The notes under the pieces: generated by a model | Told to the model about the DNA's origin: nothing | Databases searched by the model: none | Seen by the model: the letters and a program-made list of their open reading frames with translations, nothing else | Position numbers and translations under genes: made by a program | Source: Symsagittifera roscoffensis | Taxonomy: Eukaryota > Xenacoelomorpha > Acoela > Convolutidae | Length of the DNA stretch: 64,000 nt | Assembly: GCF_963678635.1 (NCBI RefSeq) | Contig: NC_087064.1 | Location: 70,493,465-70,557,464 of the forward strand | Direction of reading: 5' to 3' | Shown: positions 1 through 11,800 of the stretch, one piece after another | How the letters are laid out: each line of letters starts with the position of its first letter | Position numbering within the stretch: position 1 is the first letter of the stretch

Positions 1-359
1 AGATATACATCTTACATTTATTTGTGGCCTCCGATTTAAGAAAATTAGCTTTTACACAGAGGCTAAGCGGAGCTTCGCACCACTTGCGATACAACACAAT
101 TATAAAAAATGAAAACAAAAAATGAAAAATGTTGAAAACAAGGTGAACTAAAATTTTAGTAAAACTCGATGAAGGACACCTGGGGCCCAACTAAAGCTGG
201 CTATATAAGTTTGATAATTTTGAATTTGTTCAACTGATGCGGAACGAAATGCGAAATTTCAAAAATTGGACTATGCCTAAAACCTTGGTTGTTTCTCTAC
301 TAAATTAAATGAGATGAGTGACAATTTAGATTTGAGAGTTTTCCCACATATAAAATCTC

Positions 360-1100
360 CTACAAAAAAATTAGCCACTTCTGCAGGATAAATTCGCGCA
401 ACCGCTTCATTCGATTTAACTTTTTATCTCCGATTTGTTAGGATAGTTTATAAGAAAAACAAAAAGTTTCTACAAAAAACGGTCAAAGTTCAAAAACCCG
501 AAATCCGTTACTTTTTCTGGTAAACGCAGTTTGTGGCCGGTAAAGTACAGAAGATTTCCGAAATCGGGTTTCTGGATTGAACACTTAACCTGAGAATCGG
601 CATGATAATTTTTGAGTCATGTCACAAAACTTACAAAAAACTGCTGAATTTTCAAAACTCACTTAATTGAAGGCCATAAGTTTTTTCCCAAAAAAATTGA
701 GCGTAACAAATAACAAAGGTAAGCTTCCGGCAACCCGTTGGGTCGATTAATGATAACAGCTTTGGCATTCTAGTGATCGATAAAATTCCAAACAAAACGG
801 TCAAAAAATCAGATAAATGACATTTCCAAGAATCATAGCTTTTTGTTTCAGAACATCGGGTTTGGGAGGTTAGTTTTTGAGAAAAGCCAAAAAAAAAGAA
901 TACAAAATGCTCAAAAAAATAAAAAACTTCACTACTCCGAGGGCCATAATTTCATGTGTAAAAAAATTTGGACGGAGCCATATATGGATCAAATATTGAT
1001 CAAATATTCCCCCCCGACTTTTTCGAAGGCTGTAGACAAATCGGTGTAGCAAAAAGACACCAGGGGAGTATGCAGACACACCATGGTTGAGGCGGCCTTC
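360..1100. repeat. Degenerate tandem repeat, period roughly 160-170 bp
   Basis: Imperfect copies share blocks such as AAAACGGTCAAA, a 'caacccgtt..tcgatt' block, and a 'tagtttttgagaaa' block. The same repeat is seen in clearer form at 20.4-21.1 kb and in part at 26.3-26.5 kb, so it is a dispersed family that tends to occur in short tandem runs. Open frames inside it on either strand are lysine- or phenylalanine-rich by-products of A/T runs. No gene is supported here. Confidence 0.55.
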
Positions 1101-3794
1101 CTATGGATTTTCCTTCTTTGAAAATCGCTAAAAAGGATTTTTGAGAAAAACAAATATTTTTTTTGCAAAAAGGATAAAATTTTCCAAAGCGTCTCAAAAA
1201 ACATAATAAAAAACATTTTTTTTCCTTGACGGGCTACTATAAATTTCTGTTCTAAATATGCCAAAAAGTTTTGAAACTCCAAACGACGCAAAAAAAAATC
1301 GAAACTCCAAACGACGCAATATGAAACGATTAAGCCAATATAACATAAAAGACACAACAAAATCAGAGTTAGAAAAGTACAGATAACCGAACGACTTTCA
1401 AGTATAGTAAAATTGCGTAAATCGGAAGAAAATTCTTTGCCTTGAAAACACGTCCGAAATAAGTATGAAGACAAATGATAAACCGGCCATTCCCAACTTC
1501 ACAACAAAACCTTCAATTTTCATAGCAAATGAAAAAACCAAGTCCGACTAGGACTCGAGCCCTACATCTTAGGATCACAAGACACTCATTTTACCACTAG
1601 ACCCAGTGGTAAAAAGCCTGAAAATTATTGAGGTTCAAAAAAAAGCAAGGTCAATTTCTGACCAATTTGAAAGAAAGGTTATTTAATGGAACAGTCAAGC
1701 TACAGATTGCAAGTAAACTTGCTCTCGCACGTGAAAGAAAATAAATCACTCAATACCATATTGTTATTGCTATTATCGCGCACACAAACCTTTCTGAGGT
1801 TTGAATGCTGTCCTAATTTGATGATCTGGAAAACATTTTCAGATTAAAAACATTTGAACACGCCCAAACAAAAAATTCCGTGCCAATTTCCTTGCCAAAA
1901 CGCTTTAAATCTTTGCTTTATTTAACTACATGTTCAATCCATTTTTTGCCAATCACCTCTAAAAAGAAAGTATTTAAGAAATACATCAGAAATTTGCTGC
2001 TTTACAAGGTAGTGAATAAAAGAGAGGAATATCAAAAAGTTGTATCAAATTAGATTCATAAAAGGCTTTACAAAGCAATGGAAAACCTTTAAATGGATGC
2101 AACTAAGACATTAAAAATTGGGGCGACTCTCGCTGAGCCGAAAACAAAACTGTTGTCATAAAAAAATTTGAGAAGTTAAAGTTTAAATAACTGCTGTAAC
2201 ACACAAAAGCGCAAGACTATATATTGTCCTCGAAACTACGCAATATAAGTTGACTGAGCCAATATAACACGCCAAAACGGCAAATGAACGGACAAAACAA
2301 GGAAGAAAACTACGAGTCCGAAAAATACGAACTACAACTAAATACTACCTGACCTAAAATACGTTAACTTCATTTGAATTTTCAAGAAAATGGGCATGCT
2401 TGAAATTTACCATTCCGAATAAATTGAGGACTTAGTGAACAGAATTATTTGCAGAAAAAAGTCTACTACCAGGTTGCAACACCCTTATTGATCGCAATGA
2501 AGCATGATTTTCGCCAACCTATTTGGTAGTCTCAGAGCTATCTGTGGTCTAGAGAAGTATAAAAAAAGAGAAAAATGTACTTTGCAGGTAAAAAAAAACG
2601 GAAAAAGAAATCAAAAATGGCTCTAAAAGCCGAAAACAAACTTGACAATACAGAAAATTACTTATGATAAAATTACGTCAAAAGTAAATATAGCCAACAG
2701 AGAGTGATTGAAACATCTATGCTGTCAAAGCGTCAGTATTAAGTATCAAAGAAAAAATGTTGTCAAAGAGTCATTATTATATTTATTTTAAATTAAAACA
2801 TCTTGCGAGTTTCAAAGAAGAAAAACAAAAAAACTCCTCACAACATATAAATCTTTGAATTTCCGTAATCTTTCATGATTGAGACTTTTCTTTTGATTTC
2901 AGCCAAATTCAGAAAACTGCAATATTATGTACTTTTCATTTTGCTGCGATTTTTCGCAACGTTAACTTCTTCGACTTCAATTTTTTTCGCGCCATTTGAA
3001 CTAATGTTCTCGGCGAGCTCGAACTGCTTTCCATTTGGTAAATGAATTGAACAAATAATTTTGTTTGGAATTTACTTGAAAAAAATCACGTTTTGAATAT
3101 TCACTTCCTTCATTGTCATTTAACAAGAAACTAAAAATTATTAAAAAAAACTACTATAAAAAAATTAGCCCAGTAAGGGAACTATTCTGACCTATTAACT
3201 TGCCTCAGTTGAAATAATAATGTTTATTTGAGCACTTTGAAATGTGTATTAAATCGCCACAATCAACTAAGTCGCTGTTTAGGTCAGATAAATAAATCGG
3301 GCATAATTTTATCCAGCAAACAAACATACTGCCAATTTTCAAGTCTCCAAAAATTTACCGCAAATCTTGTTTCACATTTGAGTGCAGGACGACAGTATAT
3401 TTTCAACTGGAGGCAAAAAGGAGCTTCGCGCCACTTTCAATACCACATAAAACAGCTTTGCAAGCTAGCAGACAGGAAAGGAGAGTTATAAAACCTAAGA
3501 AATTGAAAAAATTCTGAAAAAATCACAAAAAAAACTCAATAAATTCAACTTGTGAAATGAGAATTAATACAAACTAGTCAACGCTTTACGCTTTGTTACA
3601 GCATCTACTTTGCTCCTTGAGAGCTCTTCTAAATTGAAAGCCGTATGAAAAATGGATATACCCAACCCAAAAGATAGCCTCCTGGTTCATTTGCCATGAT
3701 TTGTCAGACTCCGCCAAGAAGATTTGTCACGACTAGATTTGCTGAAATTATTCAGCAATAAGACAGATTTAGCGAGCCCAATTAGGATTTAAAC
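1101..3794. other. AT-rich intergenic DNA, no gene seen
   Basis: I see no coding segment with convincing amino-acid composition or splice sites. The stretch holds a tRNA-like arm near 1.55 kb, and two pieces (about 1290-1350 and 2225-2285) related to the 'acgcaatat..aagccaatataa' repeat that is dense at 28.4-29.6 kb. The rest is A-rich low-complexity sequence. Confidence 0.5.
1546..1612 (-). repeat. tRNA-like segment (tRNA-derived repeat or pseudo-tRNA)
   Basis: On the minus strand there is an A-box-like start (TCTAGTGGTAAAATG), a possible anticodon arm, and a T-arm-like hairpin with loop CTCGAGT closed by TAGG/CCTA. The acceptor strands do not pair well, so this is unlikely to be a working tRNA gene. 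A tRNA-derived SINE head is the simplest reading; similar segments occur near 3.95 kb and 26.87 kb. Confidence 0.35.
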
Positions 3795-4550
3795 GCAGAG
3801 GCGAATCTGCGCTTTGCAAACACTTGCGAGAACACGACCAAAAAGCAGCTTTATCAATTGAAATAAGAAAAAGTAGAAATAAGCCTCGTATTAGAAAAAA
3901 CTCGTCTACGTTTAGGATTCGAATCTGCGGCCTACTGCAATCAAAAGATTTTGAGCCTCACGCACTATCCACTCAGCCGCGCAAGCTTAACAACCGAAAA
4001 ACACTAGTCGATAAAATGCCAAAGCAGTTCAGCAAAAGTGGCACCAAATATAAATAGACTCAATTTTGCAAGTAATAAATTGGAAAATAACAAACTGAAG
4101 GCATACACACTAACTTTGCATGTAACAAATCGCAAATCATAAAACCACATTATGTAAAATTATGCATTTAAAAAAATTGCGAGATATATTGAAGAAGAAA
4201 ACTTCTAAAACCGGGTTTTCATTATTGTTATGTTGTTTGGAACAAATCGTTTTTTTTTTCGTTTCATTTGGTGAATCAAAAATGCATCAACTGTATTAAC
4301 GAGTTACTATTCGAATGTCAAAGCACATGCTATGAAAAAGCTGTAAAGGTGCCCCAAAAGTGGCACCAATATTTGCGACTTAGGTTGGAAAAAAAGATGG
4401 TTCGTACTAATACACTTGCTTCACAGGTGCAAAAAATCAAACTAAAGGAAAAAACTTCGCAAAGATGCACGCTCTATGTTCCTTATGAAATCGCAGTCGA
4501 AGTTCAGAGGTTAAAACTGCTTGTGATTATTTGTTAAAATACCAATACTC
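3795..4550. repeat. Dispersed SINE-like repeat with a tRNA-Leu-like segment
   Basis: The left edge carries a 'gaggcgaa..cgctttgc' palindromic block also seen near 60, 3410, 28070, 29070 and 31920. At about 3904-3990 on the minus strand is a tRNA-Leu(CAA)-like sequence with a good A box (GGCTGAGTGGATAGTGC), a CTCAAAA anticodon loop and a T-arm block ATTCGAATCC; the acceptor stem is poor. The right part (about 4300-4450) shares 'aaagcacatgctat' with 27.6 kb and 'gcgacttaggttggaaaaaa' with 32.37 kb. This is a non-autonomous repeat, not a gene. Confidence 0.45.
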
Positions 4551-4897
4551 CAGTTAAAAAGCATTTAATGCAAATAAATTTCCACGATAAGTTATCAAAT
4601 CTAACAAATAAACTAATACAATATCACACATTGAAAAGAAACTACAAAATGTGGCCGAAGATTTGGCGTCAAAATAGAACTCTAGTAAGTAACGAATTTA
4701 GGCAATTATAGACAAAGCAGTAAAAGTAGCTTGAACTTTGTTCACAGCGGTTTAAAGCCCTGATGAGAGAAAAGATAGAAAATATTTGATGACACATCGT
4801 TCCTAACTGATTGAAAGTGAGTTCCTTCTGTCTTTAGTTTCCTTATTTTTCACAGTTTCTTCGCCTTTTTCGATCTAACAATTTTTTCTCCGGCGCT

Positions 4898-5839
4898 CTA
4901 AGGTCGTATGCTGAATTCTCCGTACTTTCGTTGCCATTTTGTCCCGTCCAAAGGAGTAGCACTAATGAGATACCTTCTAGCCGGTTTCACCACTTCCGCT
5001 CTTGGAGGAACCCCTTTGTATACCAGATAGGCGAGATACAAACAGATAGTTGTGATTATAACCGAGTAGACGAATGTCAACCAGAACGCTATTTTCCATG
5101 GTTTTGCTGTTTCGTCCCTTATAGGGTAACAATCAGTTTCAAACGAAAACGAAGCAAGACCCTGACTGTACAAATCTTTGTATTTGCTTTCTACCGTGAC
5201 AGAATACTGGTTACCAGGCACTAAATTATCCAAAAACAGCACCATTTCGTCTATTTCCAAATTTTCAATTTCATAATTATCATCATCGCCCTCGACATTT
5301 ACACGAAATGACTCATAATTCGGTTGGACAGACCACAAAAGTGTTGCGTGATCATTTGCCAGATCCTCAGTAAGTATGTTGAAAGGAACTGCTGGATACG
5401 TGTAACCAGTTGCAGTCGCTGGTTCGCTTTCGATTCCAGTGTAGCTCACTACAACTTCATAAGTATAGTCAGTTCCAGGTTGGAGTCCCGAATCTGAAAA
5501 TCCTGTAGCAGCGATTTGCGTCGATTCTCCTGGATCCGAGACGCCTGTTTCGTTACTAGTTGGGAGTCTTGTGATTACAAATCTGATTCTTGAACTTGGC
5601 GACACGTAGATCCACGTAATATTCAGTTCTGTATCCGAAACAGGGATGATGATAGGATTGACTACAGGCGAAGGTGATGTGTTCACGATGGCTGTAGCTG
5701 ACTCCAAGTTTTTCAGGTTGGAGCTGAAAGCGTCTAGAGTGACCATGTATTCTTCAGAAGAAGAGAGACCCACTATTGTGAAGGATCTATCGGAACCGAC
5801 CAGTGATTCAACTTGCGGTTGACCTGAAGAGCTGTTGAC
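4898..5839 (-). CDS. Exon 7 of SUEL/FN3 gene: last FN3 repeats, TM helix, tail
   Basis: Acceptor gcttcatttcag. It encodes the rest of the exon-6 FN3 domain, two more FN3 repeats (LNITW and LLWSV cores), a juxtamembrane Cys, a transmembrane helix (IAFWLTFVYSVIITTICLYL, continuing) and a basic 37-residue tail ending SIRP before the stop. The open frame upstream of the acceptor is intronic. Confidence 0.85.
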   Translation of the reverse strand, partial: VNSSSGQPQVESLVGSDRSFTIVGLSSSEEYMVTLDAFSSNLKNLESATAIVNTSPSPVVNPIIIPVSDTELNITWIYVSPSSRIRFVITRLPTSNETGVSDPGESTQIAATGFSDSGLQPGTDYTYEVVVSYTGIESEPATATGYTYPAVPFNILTEDLANDHATLLWSVQPNYESFRVNVEGDDDNYEIENLEIDEMVLFLDNLVPGNQYSVTVESKYKDLYSQGLASFSFETDCYPIRDETAKPWKIAFWLTFVYSVIITTICLYLAYLVYKGVPPRAEVVKPARRYLISATPLDGTKWQRKYGEFSIRP

Positions 5840-8800
5840 CTGAAATGAAGCATTGAACATATACTTTGAGAACAGAAAAAAATAACTCATTTTCAACATT
5901 AAAAACCTGTCCGAAATTTGTATGTACTACATTCACGATTCATTGAAGTTGCAACTTTTTGATTTCAACGAGCAACTGAACGAATTTTTTCTTCACGTTT
6001 TTGTAGTTTTCTCTGCAGTTCTTTAAGATAGAGTTCAAATTTTGACACATGCTAGATTAAACTATTTGGAAGGACTTAGCCGGGCCAAAATTTGAGAAAT
6101 CTTGTTTCGAAGGCGTAAATTAGCCAGTATCTTAAAGCTAGTGTTAGAGGTTTTCTTGCTGTGTTTGAAACATCCTCGCAAACAATATAAGGAATTTGAA
6201 TTATTGGGCTTAAATCACTACTTTGGGAAGCTGATGAGCTTGACTTACACCCTATGCCTCCAGATAACCACAAATAACAGAACTGAAAGAATCACTTGGC
6301 CCGGCGTCGAAAAACGGCATATATTTACGACTAATTTTGCGCTGAGGATCAAAATAGGTCAACAAAAATAACTATTCCAGCAAATATTACGGAAAAACTA
6401 GACCTCCAATCCGTGCAAGGATTCTCAGTAGCAGTTATGGTATGTATAACTTTTTTCCAACTTTCTAGTACAAGCTCCAAAGAAAATGTGTCGTCAAAAG
6501 AGATTCGACAGTTTTTCGACGCCGGGCCAAGTAACTCTTTCAATTCTGTTACTTATCGTTAACTGGCGACATAGTGTGTTTTCCGTCATCAGCTTTCCAA
6601 AGAACTAATTTGAGCCCATTAATTCAAATTCCTTATATTGTTTGCGAGGATGTTTCCAAAGCAAGAACACCTCTAACACTAGTTTTGAGATACTGGCTAA
6701 TTTATGCCTGCGAAACAAGATTTCCCACAAGGACCGGCTAAGTCCTTCCAAATAGTTTATTCTAGCATGTGTCAAAATTTGAACATCTATTACAATATCA
6801 CGTTTCACGCAATTACAAACACTTTTTTGCGCAGTTATAAACACTTTTATAAACACTTTCATGTCGCAGTTTAAAAATAAAGAAGAGAATTACCTTATTT
6901 TCGGCGTTATTTTACTTTGTAATTTTTTCTATGCAAAAAATGTGCCAAAAAAATAAACGTTATCCCAATTTTTCATTTCGACATTTAGCACCATAAATTG
7001 ACAATTTTAAACAAAATCGAATCAAAATTGAAATGAAAGCTTGTTTTTGCTAAACTCACAGCGGTCGGAACCTTCTGTGTTACTCTTCAGATTGGGAGGC
7101 AAGGAGCAGAACGAGCGCCCCACAATGACACTTAAGAGCACTTAGAGCTTTATAAGAGGTATGCGAGTAAAAGAGGATCATTTTGCAAGTTACCCGGAGT
7201 GAGTAGCTGGAAGCAGTGCCCTGCTGTGTCCACACGAGAACCACTGTAGTCTCGGTGGCAGAGAACTGTCCGAAGAGAGGAGTGGCAGGGTACAGTCTGT
7301 GAGAAGCCACTCCGAATGACTCACTTTGCACCTAAATTACATTATACTCAAAACTAGTAGATCTGTTTTTAAATTCTTAGACCGACATTAGGAAGAAGGA
7401 ACAGGCATATTATATGCTAGATTTCCGTCTTAGTTCAATCAGTCGAAATATATACAGATTTATGCTATCACCATATCATCGAAATATATACGGCAATGCT
7501 TGCCACAAGATTTCAAAACTTCTGCAGAGCAACAAAACTATGATGACTATCATTAGGTAGTAGAGGCACTATGTGGTCTTATCGTTGATACTCCCAAAAA
7601 TGTGGAATTGTTACTCAAAGATGCGTTAAAGATGAAAGAAATCCACAATCTTGAACGTATAACAGAAATGACCCGCAGTATGAACTGACCTCGTTGCTGA
7701 GGGACCACACTCTCACTCTGCACACTGATCCAGGGGTCAATCCGTCCCAGGTTCTTTCCAGTGTTATCATACTCGCCGGCGCCATCAATAAAGAATCCCT
7801 GCACCCGTCCAATGCCACAACAAATCCATCATACAGGCCAGACTGCATAGACCAATTAGCCGTAAGGTCCGTTGTGCCGAAGTAAGCGATAGACACTTGC
7901 GGTACCACAGGGTACAATGTAAAATCAGCCGTCAAAGGAGCGCTCTCGAGAGTACCCGAAATAGCTATTACTCTACATGAATAAAACTGCCCCGCTTCTA
8001 GTCCTGTAAACTGTTGCTCATCAACTGGTAGATCAACTTGCCTTTCCTCAATAACATTGCCATTTATGTCCAGAATGGAGACCTTGTAGGAAGTGACTAC
8101 TCCAGTTGGAGTCCAGGAACATACTACACTTTGGGTATCTTTGTCGGGTATCGCGATCGATTCCAGTTCAGGAGACTTCTGAGCAGTTAGGACTCCAGGA
8201 ACTACACTCAATTTTCCACCCGATCGGGCTACAATTTCGAATCTGTATTCTGCTCCTTGAGTTAAATTATTAACCACGTGTGTCGTCAAGCGAGTTATGT
8301 TGAAAGTTTTCTCAGTGTATGTATCCGAGCTGGTCAATGGAGTTACCGTTAGGACATATCCGTCAACGTCTCCTGTTGGTACACCCCATATTAATTCACA
8401 GGACGTTGTGGAGAGAACACTTACAGAAGTGAAGTCAACATTACTAGGAACGAATGTATACTCGATTGTAGACGAATTCGAACTTGCCAAATCGTTGCTT
8501 ACCGAATATATTTCGAAAGTGTAAGCTCGTCCTGGAGTGTATACATTAGAGTTGTTTATATCCAGCTCTAGATTTTCAGAAGAAACAATTGTCTGTTCCG
8601 GTAGTTCGCTTCCTTCCGAGTCCGAAATTTTCACGGTATACGACTCCACAATCCCCTCAGGCGGCGACCACGTGACAACCAGGTCCTCGATTTGTAAATT
8701 TATGGGAGGCAGAGGAAACGTTGCTTCGGTCACAATATTACTCCAGTCGCTTACAACTAGACTTTCATTGACTGAACTTCTAATTCGGAAATCGTACTTT

Positions 8801-11800
8801 TGGCCTGGCATCAAGCTATTGACTAATTCTGCAAACTTGACGGTAGAAACTTCCCGTAAATTGTTTTGAAACTGATCTGTCTCGCTGAAATGAGCTAACT
8901 GCAATATAAAAAGCTCACTCAAAGCGTTTTCGAATTCGACGAAGCTCCAGGTTAGATTGACCGAGTTCGTCGTGCGGGATCCATCGACGTAACGAAGTGT
9001 TGGTGTTAAAGGCGGAATGTAAAAATCGCCAGTCGCAATTTGCTGACTTTGCAGATCTCGATAGACAGCAACTGCGCTGTACGAAACGTGCATTCCAGGG
9101 ACGAACCATGCCACGTTATTCTGAGAAATAGTCTCCGAAAACCGTCTAGTTAGAGACTGAGTAGTAAATTGAAGTGATTCAGTCGCAGGTTCAACTCCAT
9201 CTGCGTATGGAATACTTGTTAAATTGAACACAAACGAAGAATGGCCTCCTTCCGGCAAGGTCCAGTCCAGATTGACCTCGACCGAGCCATCTTGGGAAGA
9301 CACTGGTTTGAATGTCTCAAAGACGATGTCATCGGGGTACGGCCAACCGATCTCAGACTGGTTTTCACTTCGGATAACATTCGTGGCATTTGCAACATAA
9401 GTTAGAACTGAAAAGGTGTAGTCCGTTCCAGGAATTAGGCCTCCAATTTGAGTAAAAGTTGTTTGTGTGGGACTTACAAACCCGCTGCTGCTGAAAACAT
9501 CAAACCCGTCGAAACTTCCTTCATCTATCGCCATGCTCCACGTGAAATTCACTGAATTTTTATCCAATGGTATCACTACAAGACTGTTTGGCGGCACGGG
9601 CATCAGAAGCTGCTGAATTACGTCGCATTGCAAAGAGCTCAAAGACTCATCGAAAAGACTGTAAACACAAAGCTCTAGTTGGTATTGACTTCCCGGAACT
9701 AGGTCTGCAAAGCTGGACTCAAGCGTATTTTCGTCTTCGATCCTCTGGGTCAATTCTGGCGAACTACCATCGAGCTTAGTCAAGATCAGATTATAACCGC
9801 CTACGAGGCCTTGAGGCAGCTCCCAAGATACGCTCAAGTCGGTTTCAGAGAATCCAGTGACAGTAAATCCTACTGGATCCGCCGGGTGCAGATTAACCAC
9901 GCTTTCTAAGGCTGTTTCACTTCTTTCATCGACAGAAAACGTGTATATCTTAACATTGATTTGGTCTCCAAAAATTGACGTTGAAAGAGTTTTGATGAAC
10001 TTAGTTTCATCGGATGCGAGAATTGTTTTGTTGACGAGAACTGTTCCGTCCGAGCTTACAGCTTCGAAGCTGAAACTAGTGTACTGGCCTTCACTCGGAG
10101 GAAGAAACGAAACCTCGGTATTATTGTTTCCTCGATTCTCCACAATAAAATTCCTCGGTGGATTTGGTTTCAGACGCTGGGATACAGTAACCACTGACGA
10201 GTTCTGAGAAGAGTCCGAACCTTCGGAGAAGCTCATTATTTCGAGAACTTGCATAGCTCCAGGCACCAAACCCGTTTCCTCTAGCTCAAACTCATCTACT
10301 TCTTGCCTGGAAGCATCGTTGGTTGAAACATAGAAACCGGTATAAATTCCACCTGTTGGTTGATTCCAGGTAGCGACCAGAGAATTCGAAGTGTAGCTCT
10401 CAATCAAAACATCCGAAGGAGGTAAAGGAATCAGAGTTTGGGTGACATTCGCTGCGATAGGGGTATCCAAACTAAGCAAAATATTACCGTCGTGATCAGT
10501 CACTGCTGATCTAACTAAGTAGTTATAAGTATCTCCTGGAATTAGATTCTCATACTTAACTTCCTGATTAGTACCATTTACAGTGTAGTCTCGATTATCG
10601 TTTCTCTTATCCGATGTTTGGTAGACATAATATTCATCAGCACATTCTGATAAACTCCAACTCAAGTCAATAGTGCTAGTTGTAAAATCAGCAACTTGCA
10701 AGTCTGCAGGTGCAACTGGTCGAGTTGTGAAAGTTATGTTTGTCGCTGAGCTGGTTTTGTCGTATGATTGCACAATTATTTGCAAGCTATAGTTAGATCC
10801 GCAATTCAGATCAGATATGGAAGCATCTAGTTGATCAGTAGGGAAATCTTGAACCACTGCTCCGGCACTGTCGAAGCACGTGACTAAGAAGGAATCGGAT
10901 CTTCCGACGTTGTGTTGCCATGAGAAATCAACAGACTCATGGTCCGCTGAAACAGAAGTGAAATCGACAGGATGAGGAATTGTGGACTCCGTTAAACTGA
11001 TCTCAGTACTTCTCTCGTCTTCGACCATGTTGTACACAAAGAACTCGTACCGGAACCCGGGCTCTAAATTTTGTAGATTGTACTCTTGGTCTGTTGTTGA
11101 AGCAGCTTCATCTACTTGGTTGTCTCTATACACCATCCAGTTATCAGAAGCTCCAGGTTGATCCCAAGTGAATTCGATTGAAGTTTCAGTGAACTGATTG
11201 GCTGCCAAGTTTTCCGGTGGGTTCGGCACAGTTAGAAATGTGAAATTGAACGGCTCCTGGCTCAGAAGCCCGGTCATTCCTTCAAGGTAGATACTTGCGC
11301 TATATCTCACACCTCCTGATAGATTAGTGACATTTATGAACCTCAGATTACCATTGGCTTCTGGCGCTATGGTATATTTCTGACCGCCGACTTCAATTAT
11401 GACGAACGACGCAGTCTCCTCGAAATCATAGTTGATAACCGCTGACGTCATCATGACGTCACTCGCAGAACCAGTCGGATTTTCTGGATACGTCACTTGT
11501 GTCACATTATCTGGCGAGCTTCTAAACGTACCTTTTTCCGCGGTAACTGAAAAGGTGTACTCTGTATTAGGAACCAGAGAACTAAAAACGAAACTGAAAA
11601 CGTCCGGTGCTATGTTTGAAAGGTCGGTCGAGGTAGAATATTCAGGGTCATCGATGGTCAGTATGAAGCGAGTTGGGTCATCGTCTACAGTCCAAGATAC
11701 GTTAATCTCAGTCGCGGAAAGAGACTCAGCAGATATTTCTGGAACTGCAACTGAACATTCTCTACTGGCTAGACTATGGCACTGCCTGGTCCTCTCGTCA

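Noticed and set aside
989..1474. Minus-strand 161-codon open frame
   Set aside because: Phe/Leu/Ser-rich product of T-rich repeat sequence, no motif and no splice support.
8297..10207. Several plus-strand open frames of 70-116 codons across the FN3 exon
   Set aside because: They are antisense shadows of exon 5; the minus frame carries consistent FN3 motifs.
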